A stretch of 64,000 bases of DNA from Nepenthes gracilis. Lineage: Eukaryota > Streptophyta > Magnoliopsida > Caryophyllales > Nepenthaceae. Every line of letters starts with the position of its first letter. Positions within the stretch are counted from its first letter, which is position 1. Positions 11,356-25,700 of the stretch are shown here, piece by piece. The translations under genes and the position numbers were made by a program. The notes under the pieces are model-generated. The model ran no database searches, had not been told where the DNA came from, and saw nothing but the letters and a program-made list of their open reading frames with translations. The stretch covers positions 21,345,716 through 21,409,715 of the forward strand of contig BSYO01000003.1 of the NCBI GenBank assembly GCA_033239525.1, read 5' to 3'.

Positions 11356-11916
11356 TCATCGAAGTTTCTTACAAAGTACAAGATTTGCTACAGCGAAAGT
11401 GCAAAAGGGAAAATACAGTAAGGAGCAGAATGCAAAGGCTGGCGTCGCTGCCGGAGGGACTAGGCTTGGGGAATATGATCGTGAAGCATTACCCCAAGTC
11501 CGATTCCGGTCTAGAACCGGCGTCGCTAATGCCGATCTAACACTGCAGGCACGCCTAAACCGCTGCAGTAGAAGGACGAGCATCTGGCACCAGAGTCCCA
11601 ACGGGGCTGTGACTCGCTCGCATGCTTCCTAGGGAGACTCCAGGTTCCGCCCCCTTTCTAGACAGCCCATACGGACTACCAGCTGCGATTGGGGCCGGTG
11701 GCAACGCATTCAAAGGAGCAAAGCCCCATGAGAGGGCATGTGCCGTCCTTGGCGGCTAGAGCCAGTGCTAACTAAAAGGGAGACATACGACAACTGCAGA
11801 GTGGTCGGACTACTCCCATTATGGTGAAGAATCGCCCAAAAATAGGCATGATAGCAGGCTTCAACATCAACGCCATCTCTCACGCAGATCCATTCGATTC
11901 CTTCGCGGGTCCCCAT
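11356..11916 (-). pseudogene. Third antisense unit of element 1 (small conserved frame)
   Basis: On the - strand a frame starts MGTREGIEWIC at 11916. The matching place in element 2 (about 45560, -) reads GTREGVGWTTC. A CATAAATT box lies about 90 bases upstream (about 11998-12006) and AATAAA downstream (TTTATT on +, 11351-11356). Similarity beyond the first dozen residues is weak, so this may be a short peptide, the first exon of a spliced gene or a non-coding transcript. I do not recognise a family. Confidence 0.35.
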
Positions 11917-12258
11917 AGGGAGCGGAATAAGCTAGGGGCCTCACATCCCTTCTTCGAAGAGTGGCCAAGCATGGATCTCCCTACTGGGGAACCCCTCAAT
12001 TTATGGTTGTACTGGTGCCTGACGAGCTCCCAATAGGGCGTCGCGATCGATGGCTATCTATCACGAAATAGAAAAGTCATCAGTATCACGCCGGACTACG
12101 GGACGCGAATCTTTCTCGGTAGAGCTTCGAATCCCCGTGACACCTGAAAAAGCTGCATGTTCGCATGGGGAAGGGGTGACGCCACAAAGAGACAAAAACC
12201 AGCGCCTCTTAAGGAAGGCCACGTGGATAGCTAGCTGGACCCAGGCATGAGTGGCTAG

Positions 12259-13152
12259 TGTTGGGTCCAATCCGAAAGCAGGCCGAGAAAAGCTAGGCCT
12301 AGTTGAAGAGATGCTAGCCTAATCAGGCATTAAGCCTAGAATTCCTCCGAAGCCCAGCAGGCCCAAAGGCATGAACCACATGGCGCCTCAAGGCAGCAAT
12401 CAATCAGCAGGCCCTTGCAGCCTGTTGAGGTAGCCGCAGGCGGCGAGACTTTACCCAAGGCATGATGGCCAATGAGGGAAGGGTCAACGCTATGAACCGT
12501 CGCATACCCCGATCTGCCTAGCCGCTCAGCCAATCCACACGTGAATACCAGATTAAGCGTGGTCAACATCTGATGATGGTCTCCTCACCACCGCAAAGTG
12601 ACAACTGAAATTGTTGGACACCGTTAGCGATCAGCGACTGGCGAATCTCGGCTTGCCACATGCCGGGAATTCCCACGCCAAAGGTTCTTTACCATGAAAC
12701 CTATAAGTATCCTTTCCTTCAACGGGAAAGGAATCCCTTTTTTCAAACTTGGATTCTAGACTCTGATCACAGTCATTGCCCGATCTCCAGTCTTCCCGAA
12801 TTCTGGTTCACCAAAAAGCTTTTTTGGAGCAAACTTAGTAAGCCACTCACTATAGTGTGTCCTACGGAGCCTAGCCTTCAAAAACCGCTTAAACGTTGCA
12901 TTCCTGCGTACCTACATTCCCCACCGTATGATACACACGCTCCTACATCTCTCCGTTTATTGTGAAAGATAATTGACTTGAATGTCAGAGTGTTTTCGAT
13001 TGAATAACTTTCCGCCGACCTTTGACATCTTATTTGTAGTTTGTATTGTGCGGATTCAAATTATCGGCGTGGAGTCGACCACCTGGATCGACTGTAGCGG
13101 AAGATCCAGCGCTTTTTAATCCGCATAATAAACGAGAATTCAAGACGCAATA
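12259..13152 (+). repeat. 3' LTR of element 1
   Basis: It starts TGTTGGGTCC at 12259, like the LTRs of element 2 (33769, 45920), right after a short GGCTAG tract. It ends at about 13152 in gacgcaa-TA, a mutated CA end. Its length is about 894 bp. Its last 200 bases match 1-212. It ends about 646 bp upstream of the SAR1 start codon. Confidence 0.8.
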
Positions 13153-13798
13153 AAATATTATAAAAAATATAAGAAATAACCATTAATATATATTTTTAAA
13201 TTTTTTTCATTCAATGATCATTACAAGTCCATTATACGATAGACAAGTGACAGTTAGGGGATGCGATGGAGCTGAATCCTCAATTATAGAGATTACTTTA
13301 TAGACAAATATAAAAAAATATAAACATAATATGCATTTGTTCCAAAAACTAAATAATATTTTAGGTAATTTTTGTAACATTAGTATTCTTTCCAATAAAT
13401 TAAATAATATAATAAGTAATTTGTGTAATATATAAAAATTAAATAAGATAAGAGTTATTTGGTAGTTTTGTATCTTTTTATATTGGAAGTATATGCCGCT
13501 TTATGTTAGTTTTTTTAAGTGATATTATTTCGTTATTAGCTACCAAACCTCCGGTTCGAACAAGGACTGCCTTTTCGTTTTTTCGCCCCACATCCTCACC
13601 TCGTCCGCCGGGAAACCTCTCCCTGGCGTTGATCGGTGCATGCAGCATGACCCATTAGCCACCTGAATACGCGCGATCGAGACTAAATTTCCGGTGATAT
13701 TAGGCACCTGATTACTCACGATCGTTATTAAATTTCCGGTGATATTATCGTGGTGGCTCGAATCAGAATCTGATTCTCGTCGGATCCTGACAAAAATC
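13153..13798 (+). promoter_or_regulatory. Upstream region and 5' UTR of SAR1
   Basis: This AT-rich DNA between the 3' LTR of element 1 and the SAR1 ATG must hold the SAR1 promoter or its proximal part. I see AT-rich stretches at about 13140-13520 and more GC-rich DNA from 13550 that is probably 5' UTR, but no box I can assign with confidence. A short imperfect repeat with a TTTCCGGTGATATTA core occurs at about 13688 and 13733. Confidence 0.4.
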
Positions 13799-16700
13799 AT
13801 GTTCCTGTGGGATTGGTTTTATGGGATTTTGGCCTCTCTTGGATTATGGCAAAAGGAGGCCAAGATCTTGTTTTTAGGCCTTGACAATGCCGGCAAAACC
13901 ACTTTGCTTCATATGCTTAAAGATGAGGTTACCTCTCCCTCCCTCTCTCTCCCCCCACCCCGACATTTATTTTCCGTTTATATTTCTTGAAATGAAATGC
14001 TTTAACTTGTATTTTTTGAATTTTATTCCTGCCCATTTACTAATTTGAAGCAACAATGAATAGCCATTTATCTTATGTCTTGATCTATTTTGTATTTGCT
14101 TTGATTTTTCGGTTTAGTTTTCTTGAAATCGTATTCTCATATTTGTATTTGTTAAAATTTATTCGCGCCGATTTAGTCATTGGAAGAATAAGTAGTGCCT
14201 TTGTACGAACAGATCTAAGAATAGAATAATCTTTGAGCAGCCAGTGAGTATTTCTTGTTCTTTCTTTTTTAAAATTTTGAACTCTTGAATTTTTCTTAAT
14301 GCTATTATTTAATGGTATTGATATTGACATTATCAGGTAAATTTTTCTGTTGTAATGTGATTGATTGAAGGGCATTATTGTTAATCGGGAGAAATGGTGA
14401 ATTGCAATTGAGCCGCATTGGTTGATCGGAACCGCATTTGATTATTGTTGTTATTTCTAATGTGATGGTTGCAGAGATTGGTTCAGCACCAACCCACGCA
14501 GTACCCAACCTCGGAAGAGTTAAGCATTGGGAAAATCAAGTTTAAGGCGTTTGATTTGGGTGGTCATCAGATTGCTCGCAGGGTTTGGAAGGATTACTAT
14601 GCCAAGGTACATTGTGTCGATGTGATAAGTCTTCTGCCATAATAATTATTATACGATCACTGATTTTAGGCTATGAAATGGAATTTCATATTACCGATAA
14701 TTTTATGTCAATGTTATAAGCCTTGTTATTTTAATGGGATCTGTATTTTTTTGATGTGATGGATGCTTGCTTCATCTAATATGGACAAAAGAAATTGCTC
14801 TCTGTGTTATTGTATATCATGAACTTGTTTAGATTTTTATGTAGTTTATGCATAATGTATATGATGTTCTGACAGGTCCGCCGCAATTGCAATAGATAGT
14901 TCTTTAAGTTCATCCATTGATTATGTGGCTTGTGGAATTTTACCAATTCTTGAAAGTTTTGGATTGACATTTCTTTTATGCCTTTATTTACTGGTACAGT
15001 TCTCACTATTAGAGAGCTTGAATTTGCAGAGAACTCGATAGAGAAATCTATGGGATGGATGGGGGGGGGGGGTTAAATAAGAGTAGGCAAATTCCGTCTT
15101 TCGTTCTATGCATCTAATGCCAAACCATCTTATGTCAACAATAACAAAATTTCAAACACTTCCAATTGCAATTAGGAAAAAAGAGAACATGAGGGATTGA
15201 ATTGTGAAATGAAAGACACATCTCTAAAGAAACTCTTTAGATTCAGGAACTATCCTCGTGCTCTTGTACACTTCATTGCATCCTTCATGAGCACTTGATC
15301 ATTCTTCTAATTTCCCTGCCATAGGCATGTATTAACCCATCCTGTATCAAGTCCCCTTTCCCTTTGTTCATATAGGTGAAGCTGAGGAAATGTCTATTGG
15401 AAGTCATAGAGAGATTTTTAAGTGGAAAGCTATGGCAAAGAGTTAATACATTGTACTGGGGTTTGTTAGGGAACATGATTTTCTCTCCTGTCTTTCAATC
15501 TATTGTAGTAATGGGCCCTAGAATTTCATGAATAGTCAAATTAGAATGTATTGGGAAGAACCCACCTTGTTCTTTAATTTAGAATCATGGAAGGTATGAT
15601 GTACCTAGGTTCAGAAGTTGGATTTTTGTAATGCAGTGGATTAACATGATCAATGCTATAAATGGTTCATAAATATTGGAGAAAACTTGTGGAATAATCT
15701 AGCAAACAGTAACTGATGTCAATTGGAATGCAATTTAGATATACCCAAGCTCTAATTTCTGTGTTTCTTTTTGTTTGCAAGTTGCTTCATAAAATTTTGC
15801 CTTGAGAGGAAATTGTGTTAAAGTAATCGAATAATAGCCTCATTTTAGTGAGACTTCAATGTGCAGCTTTGATAGTTGAAGCATGGATGAAAGTGAAGGT
15901 ATTGGTCGTGGTTTTATCAATATCAAACATATTAAACAATACATATCAATATTAAATATATTAGACGGTAAAAAAATCTGAAAATTATTAGTTGATAGAG
16001 TTGTATTGGTCGATACGGAAACATATTGCAATATTATTGCAGTATCGAGAAATATCGATATCGAAGTGCCCCGATATCGATATATATTGACCAATATGTA
16101 TTGTATTGATGGATATTTTTATCAATGAGTTGAAGTCCTTAGACAATAAGGAAAACGACGATGGAGTGGCTTGCCATATAAGTCCTCATAAGGGGTTCAT
16201 GAGTTGAGCTATGGAAGTTGGTGTTGCAGTAGCATCTAGTTTTCTGTGGCCACAATGTCTGTTCCTTCAGAGTATCACCGATCATGCATCATAAGTTGTT
16301 CTCCATAAACTACTTTGCTTTGCACCCAATCTTGTTTGAGGATCATATGTTGAATAGTAAAATAAACCATTCCACTGAAATATGAATGTTCTTGCCTAAT
16401 TGTTCTTAAAGCCACCAGGTCTCTACTACTGACATGGTTTAGAGTTGTCTGCGCCAGTGCGTGCTGATGTTGGCCGTGGGATAGCATCACACGGTTGTTT
16501 TATTTGCTTGTCATGCTTTGTTTCATGTGCTTAGGGAATGCCCTTGACTCTATGTTCTCAATTCAAGTTGGCAAAACACTTGATGTTAGAACATAGTTTG
16601 CTTTTGTAATTTATTATTATTATTTTTACACTTTAATAATATTCACTTACTTACCAAAAAAAAAAAAAGAAAAAAAAAAACATGGTTTAGAAGCATTCCA

Positions 16701-19700
16701 TGTAACTTAAAGGCAATGGCCGTGTAAGTTGGGCCCATTGTGATAGCAATACAACAATGAGACTGATCCATGAAGTTAGCATATTTGCTCTAAATATCCA
16801 CCATGACCATGAGTATCTTCTTGCTTTGGGATTTTGGTATCTTTCAATAAGCCAATAAGGTGTCAATTCACACAGCCATAGGGATTAGAAGAGGCTCTAC
16901 GGTCCCAGAGAGGCCTTGTTTATGGCTTGAACCTTTGTCAAATGAGTTTCCCAACATCGTTGTGAAGTCCCTTGAGATAGAAGAGAGTTGACAATTATTC
17001 CACTTGATGTCCATGCCCCCTCCCCAAAAAAATAACGAAGAAAATATAAATAAAGATAAATCCCCACCATGAATAAGCTGAGTAATATGCCACTTAAGAT
17101 GGGATGGGATCGACAAATATCACAAGTTTCCCACCTCTTGGGTGGCTGATTTTCCTTAGTATAGTTAGGATGAGCAGTGTGGATGTAGCTTTGAAATGAG
17201 CTGCTGCAACTTGGAACTCCATCTGTTTGCTTTAATTTGAGGCAATGGTTTAGCGGCTGCAAAGGAAATAGACTTGAGGATAATGGTCTTACTAATATTC
17301 GAGATAGGGCATCAACAATTTTTCTATCTCCTTGATAATTTTATTATACATTCTCTCTATTTGACTGAGACTAGTTGTGTTGTGGGGTTGTTGTTCTGTT
17401 AAACTACGTGCCTTTAGCTTTGATGGTTAGTATTATAGCTTGAAGTGATTCCCAAATTGTGCTTCATTTTCCTAGTGCATAGACCAGAGCTTTAAACTCT
17501 TGTTAACCCCACAGACAAGGCCTATTTCTTTGGTTTAGAGTCTTGCTTAAGATGCCCATCTTACATAAGGACAACACTGGGTACTGGAAGCATCAGTCTC
17601 TTGCAGCAATTGTTGTGCACTGGATTACTAAGATTGGCCCATTTCAGCTTGTTCAAAATCTTATAGTGGCTTCTTTTGACAATTCAAAGCTGTCCTTCCT
17701 GTGCAAATCAGTAAGTAGCTTGCTAATTTGTCCGATTTCTTCTAATATCTTCTATGTTGTCAAGGCACAAAAGGTGCCTTTGTTGTTTGCAGTGGTGGTT
17801 GAGATCATTGTCTAGTGCTTGTACCTTCCTTTGATCAACAGAGACCCCAGCAACTTATATGTAATACACTTTACTCTAAAATACACTTATTATTCTTTGC
17901 ATGGACATTGTGTTAGGGATCATGAGGGTCATTGTTAGGGCTGAATAGGATTGCCTCAGGTTCTGCTCTTTGCTAATTTATTGTAACCAACGTTACTATA
18001 AATTGTTTTCGAAAAACACACAAAAAAAAAAAAAAAAAAAAAGAGAAAAATGCAGGTTGCAATTGTCAAGCTAAAAGAAACTTTGAAATTGTCCTCCACG
18101 TGAGATTTGGGGAGCATTGATTTGAGGATGTAGTTACATTGAAATCTGAAATGTAGGTTGGAATTGTTGTGCCAAATGGAAAGACCCCAAACTCATAATA
18201 TCCTTCGTGGGTTTTGATGCATTTTTGTGGATGTCTTCAATGCATCTTGATCTTATGATATTTGACTTTAAATCAATGTTAGAACAGAAGGTAGCGTAAT
18301 GCAATTCATCTAATAACTCTTCACTGTCCACTTGTGGAATTTTCTTCTTAAGGATTTACTTAGTTCTATTTAATAAGCATGTGGCCTCCATGTTCTATTT
18401 GATGCTCAAAGAGGACTACAAGCCAGACCATCCCAGATTCAAGCATTTTTACGGTAATCTCCTCAATAAATATACTTTAGGAAGTTACAAATCTGTAGGG
18501 CCTGATAGTTGTAGAGATTGGGGGGGCTGGAAAACGTTAGAGTAACTCATGGTTACATATGGGGGATTGCATCTGATTCAGTAGCATGTATTAGCAAGGA
18601 TAAGCATCTTGGACCTCTTCATAGCTTCTGAGATTTCTTCAAATTCTACTCACTTTATTTGAGAGCACATAACATGGCTGTTTCTAGTCCTTTTGAATGA
18701 GTTTACGAAGTTGTTTCCTTTTGTTCTTTAGGATAGTGATAGTTGATTTTTTTCACTACATTCTTCTGCTGCATGTGAAATTCCATTCGAAGCTGGTACT
18801 CCAAAATGGAACCTAGAGTGGACAGCCATATCAAACACCATTAACCATAACACATTGTCCTAATGGTAGGATCGTCATGTCATCTCTGGAAGAGTCCATT
18901 GCATCTTCCAAGTGGAATCCTAAGAATTTGCTGAGCTACAAAATGAAGGAGCATTTGAAGCTTAAATATCTCCTAGTTGTGTAATTCTGTCACCTATTGA
19001 ATCAGATCCTTCATAGAGTTCTTGAGACTCCTGAAGTTTACCCAGTTCCTGAGATCCAGTCCCCTCATCCATGGTGCTAGCATTAAATATATGATGCCAA
19101 ATGACACAACTCCTAATTCATAATTTTAAAGAGCTCAAACTTGCTGAGTATTGCCTTTAAGAGAGTTGGAGAATTTGGCAGGACATTAGCTATGGGATTT
19201 TTTTTTTGGCGGATGGGTAGGTATGCAAAGAAAGAAGAACGATTGTGATTCTAATTCTATATTTGATTGGACATTATTTGAGCATTAATATGCATATCAG
19301 TCTTACATCAAAAGAAACAGAATTTGGTTCAGCTCCAATTAAAATAAAAAAGGAAATAAAGAAATATGGAACTTAAATATGGCATCTCAGCGGCATCTCT
19401 AACTCCTCCTGTAATGCCATGAGTAAGGCCAGCGTCAGTGACTACCCTTGTGCCTACTTTATCGGAACCGGGCTGGTGATCAAACCAGTTTTGGTTCATG
19501 AGTTTAGTGCTTCAACAACGGTTCAACTTCTTGAACAGGTCTAATAATTTTAACTATTGAAAATATAGAATATCACTTCATATAGAGTGATTAATATAAT
19601 TAATCAATTTTTAATATATATTTAGATCAACTGATCAAGTACTTAAATGGAAAAACTAACTAATTAGTAATAATTCTTGATTTAAGTATGCATAAATTTT

Positions 19701-22700
19701 AATTAGAAATTAATAAAATATTAGCAAGCTAGGTATAGTCCATTTGTTTATCATTACAATGCACCCCCCCACTTTGGAAAACAATAAAATAAAATAATTT
19801 CTGTTTAATACAAAGCAAAAATAGCAATCATAGATTTTTTTTTTTTGGGGGGGGGGTGTGGGGTAAGTGTGGTTTTTTTTTATTTTTAAATAAATAACTA
19901 TGTTCTATGCATAAAGAAATTGGAAATAAAAGACAAAAGACGCACACATGTGTGCTACGTTATATATAATATCTCTAGGGGTAAGAATGTTGTGGGATGA
20001 TGTTTGGCATGGTGGAGAAGTATTGGGCTTAAATTCATTGAGTATCAGGTTCTAGCTTGATTGGATGCAGGATATTATTATTATTTTTTTTCCATGGGAC
20101 AATTGTTGGATAACCATGGTTCCCTGGTTTCCAGTTGAATTGGCCTGTTAGCACCAGTTTGGATGTGGAAACTGGTCAATTGACAGGACCGGTCCACTGC
20201 TTTATTGGTGTAACCAGTCGGTCGTGGTTCTTTTTTGATAGTTATGGTGTCCATATGCACTTGATCACTTCCTCCTTGTCTATCCGATGGGTTCCTCCGG
20301 TGCTCTAACGGCAGCTTTATCAGAGGTAGGAATAGCAACACGGTGGGCAACCTGTTCACTACCATAATGTCCCTTTTTGTGAAAGTGGAGCCTGTCCGAA
20401 TCTGCTGTGCTGAATGTCTCACAAATCACTTCATGCAACAATTAAAAAAAAAAATGAGCACCTTATATTTCTGTCTTCAATTCAGAGATGGAGATGAAAT
20501 TTATTGATGTGCCATAGAAATAAAACTGTTTTTAATGTTGTGATCTTGAATCTGTTATCCTTTTAACTTGGCTGGCTACCATTGTTATTTTTTTTTGGGT
20601 GCAGGATAAGCACCTCTCACATAAGAATGTCTTGTTATTTCTAGAAGAAATATTCTTTTTCAGATGGTTGTTTGTGTTTTTCTTTTTCATTCAGTTACGT
20701 GTATTATGGGTTGCGGTCTCCTTTGTCATATTTTTTAATGAAATAGAGGAGCACCAAAACAGCAACTTGAAATTTCTCATTGGTAGTCCTTAGCTCCAGG
20801 CAACACATAAATAGTCTGTATGTGATAATGCTTCTGAAGCTTACTAGCATGCTGGTGTAAAAGAATCGAGATCAAAAAAAAATTGTGGCATTGACACTAA
20901 GGGAGACTACTACGATGCCCAATTGAAAAAGAAAATCAAGAAATGAAAGAAAAAGAACAACAAGCAGCATTCCAATTTCTTACACCTCCCAAAAGTTGCT
21001 GGAACTGGGCATGATTAATCAGCCATCCTTAGTTCACAGAGAAACAGTAATTTGGGGGCCTCGTAAGTTTTATTCTTGAAGAAATTCAGATAGAATATTG
21101 GATGTCCCAAAATTAGGTAAAATAGTGCTGCTTTATCAGTGGTTCAGCATCTGACTTTTTATATTTAATTGATAGAGGAGGAAAAAGATGGGTAGTGAGT
21201 GTGCATGATAGGGGGGTGTAGGGGGATTGGGAGAGAGAGTACTAGGATAGGAGGATGAAAAGGAACCTTAGAGAATATATATTTATAGGAGAAGTTAATG
21301 TGGTGAAGCTAGTTTTTTATATGTAGAATCATATATAAGCATTGATTAAAATGGTGTTTCGTGGTCATATCACATAATGCTCTTAACCGGATCAAATCTA
21401 GTTATATACAAAAATTTGACTGTATTTTGTCATACTTTTACATATTTGCAGCATTTTGATTAATTTGTTTTTATCAAAATTGAGCTTGATATCATATTCT
21501 TCTTGATCATTCAAGAATATAAAAAAATGCCACAAAACACGTCATTTTTAGGCCTTTGAAAAAAAAAATGAAGTATCAATTAGTATATCATGATGTACCT
21601 CTCTTACAACCTGCGCTATAGTTTTCAATATTTGTAATTTTTTGTTTTAGGATTTTCAAATATCAATTCATATTAGTTAATATTTTAAATATCGATTGAT
21701 ATTTTTATCTGTGTATACTACAATCAACTTTGGTTATTACATCGGTATCTGGCTGAAAACCATGTAGGGTTAATAAGTACAGCACAATGCCTGCTAGAAA
21801 ACTGATAAATTTCCTCCATAACTGTTTTATTTGGTACAGTTTGTGACTACAAATTGTTGGAATTGGTCAAGTTGCCATCCCTAGTCAGATTGACGTGGAT
21901 ATAGCCAATATTTTAAAATTAGGGAGATTTTATTTTATATCATTTTGTTTATTGATTTTGTAATATCTTGGAGATTTTCAAGATATTTAATTAGAAAATT
22001 ATGTTATATTTTATTTTATTATTTTCTCATTTTTTGATGTTGTTAATTGAGAAAATTATATTTATTTTCTAATTAATCTAGGAATAGGGTACCTATATAT
22101 GAGGACTCTAATTCTATTGTTGAAAAAATGATTGATGAAATTGATTTGGTATTAAAAGTTGTGATTGACCTTTCTTATCCGATAACCTCCGTTACTCTTT
22201 TCTCTATTCCCTTCCCTTGTTGCATCCTTTTCCTCCAATTTCTTCTTCTTTCTTTCCCCTAATTCCACATTCTTGCATCAAATTTGGTATTAAAACCTAA
22301 ACTTCAAATTTTTTCTATACCCTGTCACTTTACTAAGTCCTTACTGCAAAGCCAACACCATTAGCATCACCATCTAATCCTTTGCCCACCATCGTCCTGC
22401 ACCTTACAAGCCGCTTAGACCCTCATTCGGCAAATTAGACCTTATTCTATTGTGATTTGTGTTTATTTTGTAGAAAAAATTGTTCAAAAAAATAAATTAC
22501 AAAAGCTTCTGAAAAAAATTGTTGTTGCAAAAGAAAAAAGAAATTGCAAAAGCTTTTGGAAAACAAAAAAAAGAAGGAAAACCTGCAGCGGAGGCCTAAT
22601 TCACCGAAATTATTACTGGAAATCATAAGACATTGTTTTCTCCCCTTCAACTCACCAGATCTGCCCTCCATGTTATCGTTGACCGCCACCACTACAATAT

Positions 22701-25700
22701 CTCCCATTGCCGCCAATCCAAAGCAATGCTCAAACCTGCATTCCATCAACCCAAACCCACAATACTATGAACCAACTCGAAACCATCATGACCACCACCA
22801 TTGACCAAGCTCCACCACCATCAAATATACCTAACCTCTCAAGCCGTTTCCTAAACCCAAAACCCTAGCTGTTGCCACATCTTTCCTTCTTCAGAGAAAG
22901 AGAGAGAGAAAGAAAAATAGAGAGAGGGGGGTACACCAATCCAGCTGGAAGTTGAGATTCTATGTGAGTTTTCATCTTTTATGGGTCCTCATCATCTTCA
23001 TCTTTGTCTTTTTCTTCTTTGTCGCCAAAAAGAGAGAACTTGAGCTTGTGGTGCATCCGTGGTGAATAAGAGAATAGAAAAACACCATTTTCTGCATTTT
23101 TGGAGAGCCTTGTGTGGGTTTCTGGTCATTTGATTGAGTGGGGTTAGAAAACAAAACATCCTTACTTTTTATGGTTATTTAAACCATTGAGTTTTTACTT
23201 AATGGGTTTAGGTTATGGATCATTTGTTTGAGTGATATAGTGTGTATGAAGATAGGAAAGTCTAACTTGCTAGCCTCAAATTGACATGAAATACTCAACT
23301 ATTTTAGAAAAGTGTTGAGAACTTTCTTGTTAGATGCCAAGCAGCCCTTGTCAAGAGTTAGGCCGAGATGAAATGACATTTTGAGGAATAATACCTACAT
23401 GACTTATGCAGTGGTAACTTATTAGATTAGTTAGTTTGTGACTAAGTATGTGACTTAATTTGATGAATTTCAAATACGATGTCATGTAATTGAGGAGAAG
23501 GTTATGATGTTGAATAGATTTTGGCAAGGTCTACATGAAGACTTTAGGAGAAAGTTTATCCTTATGGGTATTTTCACTTTGGACTATCGTATAATTTAGT
23601 TCGAGACTATGAGTTAGTTATAAGAGCACCTTATAGAAAATGTAGTAACAATCGTCTTTCAACATCGAATGTCTCAACCACGAACTTGAATTTTGTTTTA
23701 GGATCTCCTTCATTAGCAATTCCCCCTTCGAGGGAAACTAGATGAAAGGGTATTGAAGCCCTAAGAAAAAAATTTTAATTACAGTACTTTAACTGTAAAG
23801 TTTTTGGACATAATTTTTAAAAGGGTATTGAAGCCCTAAGAAAAAAATTTTAATTACAGTACTTTAACTGTAAAGTTTTTGGACATAATTTTTAAAAATG
23901 TCCTAATAAAGCCTTATTGAAGGGTAAGACGGAATAAATGAGGAGGAATCTCTTAAGTAACAAGTGTATGAACCCAATCTAGTTAAATTTAATCACTTGG
24001 ATGGTAATGATAATGACACATTTTTGGGCTGCATCAGAACTATTTTCTCTAGCCTAGGTTCCTACTTTCTTCTCCCAACACTCCATTCCTAGGTGTTGTG
24101 CAATATATCTTGACCTGATCCAAAGAGGCTGATAATTGATGCTGTCATACTATCTTTCATACTTACATCAAAGTGAACAAGAAGGCTTGTAAGATTATTA
24201 TGGATAGCGATAATTGTATCAATTCTGTCTTAGCTAATACCATTTCTTATTTTGGGTTGAAAGTTGTCCCACTCCCTAATCCATATGATGTATATTGGAT
24301 TGATACATCTCCTATAGCAGTTAAAAAACGTTATCTTTTACCCATTCAATTATTAGAATATAAGGATCATATTTAGTTTGATGTTATTCCAATAGACGTG
24401 GTAATGTTATTCTAGGACAACCATAGTTATATGACTTGGATGTAACAATTTAAGATTGCTCTAACTCCTATTATTTTGTTCACAAGGGTAAGAAAATTTA
24501 TCTCCATCCTTTGCCCCCAAAACCTATGATTCTCAATAAAGAAAAAGATGTGGTAGGGACGAAAGGATTACATATCATTAGCCTTACAGTATTTGAATGT
24601 GTAGCTATATATGAGTCTATTGTGTTTGCTATTATTGTTCTCAAAATCCTTTCCGATTTTCCCGTATTGATACTCAATAAGGCACATTAGGTCTACTAAA
24701 ATTTTTAAGACAGTCTTTCTTAAAGACCTCCCCAATCATTTATTGCATTTTTGTGACATTCAATAAGCCATTGACTTTGTCCCAGGTATGTCTCTCCCAA
24801 CTTTACCTTATTATAGGATGAATTTTATTAAGCATGCTGAGTTTCGGATACAAGTTGAGGAATCCCTTCCTAATGGATTCGTTCGAGAAAGCATGAGTCC
24901 ATGTGAAGTGTTTGCTCTATTGACACCTAAGAAAGATCAATAGTGGAAGATCTGTGTGAATCGTAGAGCCATCAACAAAATCATAGTGAAGTATCGATTT
25001 CCTATCCCTAGGCTCGATAATATGTTAAATATGATGGTTAGTGCTAAAATCTTTTCTAAAATAGATTTAAAGAGTAATTATCACTAGATTAGGATTCATT
25101 TAGGGGATGAGTGGAAGATGACTTTTAAGATGAAGGATGACCTTTATGAGTGGTTAGTCATACCTTTTGAGCTATCTAATATACCAAATACTTTTATGAG
25201 GGTAATAACCTAGGCTTTATGGCCTCTCATGGAATAATTTTTAGTGGTCTATTTTGATAATATCTTTATTTATAGTAAGACTAAGGAACAACACTTAGAA
25301 AATCTCACCTAGGCCTAGTCACCCATAAAAAATAGAACCTGTTTGCCAATCATAAGAAATGTTCCTTTTTTTCAGATAGGGTTACTTTCTTGAACTTTAT
25401 CATTTCCTCTGACAGTATTTCTGCTGACTCTGCGAATATCTAGGTGATTATAGATTGGACTGAATCCAAATTCACCCACGATGTTCGAAGTTTTTACAGT
25501 TTAACTATTTTTTATCATCAATTTATTAAGGAATTTAGCATGATCATGGTTTCTCTCACTAAGTGTATATTAAAAAGTGAATTCAATTGGCCTCATGTTA
25601 TTGCCAATACCTTTAAGATTATAAAGAGAGGATGATAACAGCTCCTATCATGTGGCTCCTTGACTTCTTTAAGGTATTTGAGATGGAGTGTGATGTATAA

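Larger units (their letters stand above)
1..13152 (+). mobile_element. Tat-lineage Ty3/gypsy LTR retrotransposon (element 1), decayed, 5' end outside window
   Basis: The order is LTR end, gag, protease, reverse transcriptase, RNase H, second RNase H, integrase, antisense ORFs, LTR. The second RNase H and the antisense genes between pol and the 3' LTR are marks of the Tat lineage. The sequence left of position 1 is missing, so the full length and target duplication cannot be read. Stops and frameshifts occur in every gene. Its LTRs and genes align with element 2 (33769-46951) but are clearly different, so the two are relatives rather than recent copies. It is older than element 2, judged from the density of stops. 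The internal region also carries a nested TRIM and an approximately 81-bp minisatellite. Confidence 0.88.

Noticed and set aside
13540..13800. Open frame of 86 codons on the - strand upstream of SAR1
   Set aside because: Lies in the SAR1 leader and promoter; no domain and no start context.
16270..17262. - strand frames in SAR1 intron 2 as copia gag
   Set aside because: A CDIC..H-like stretch near 17130 hinted at a zinc knuckle, but there is no second cysteine pair and no other copia motif.
23746..23895. Tandem repeats as a CRISPR array
   Set aside because: Only two adjacent identical units without spacers, in a plant nuclear transposon.
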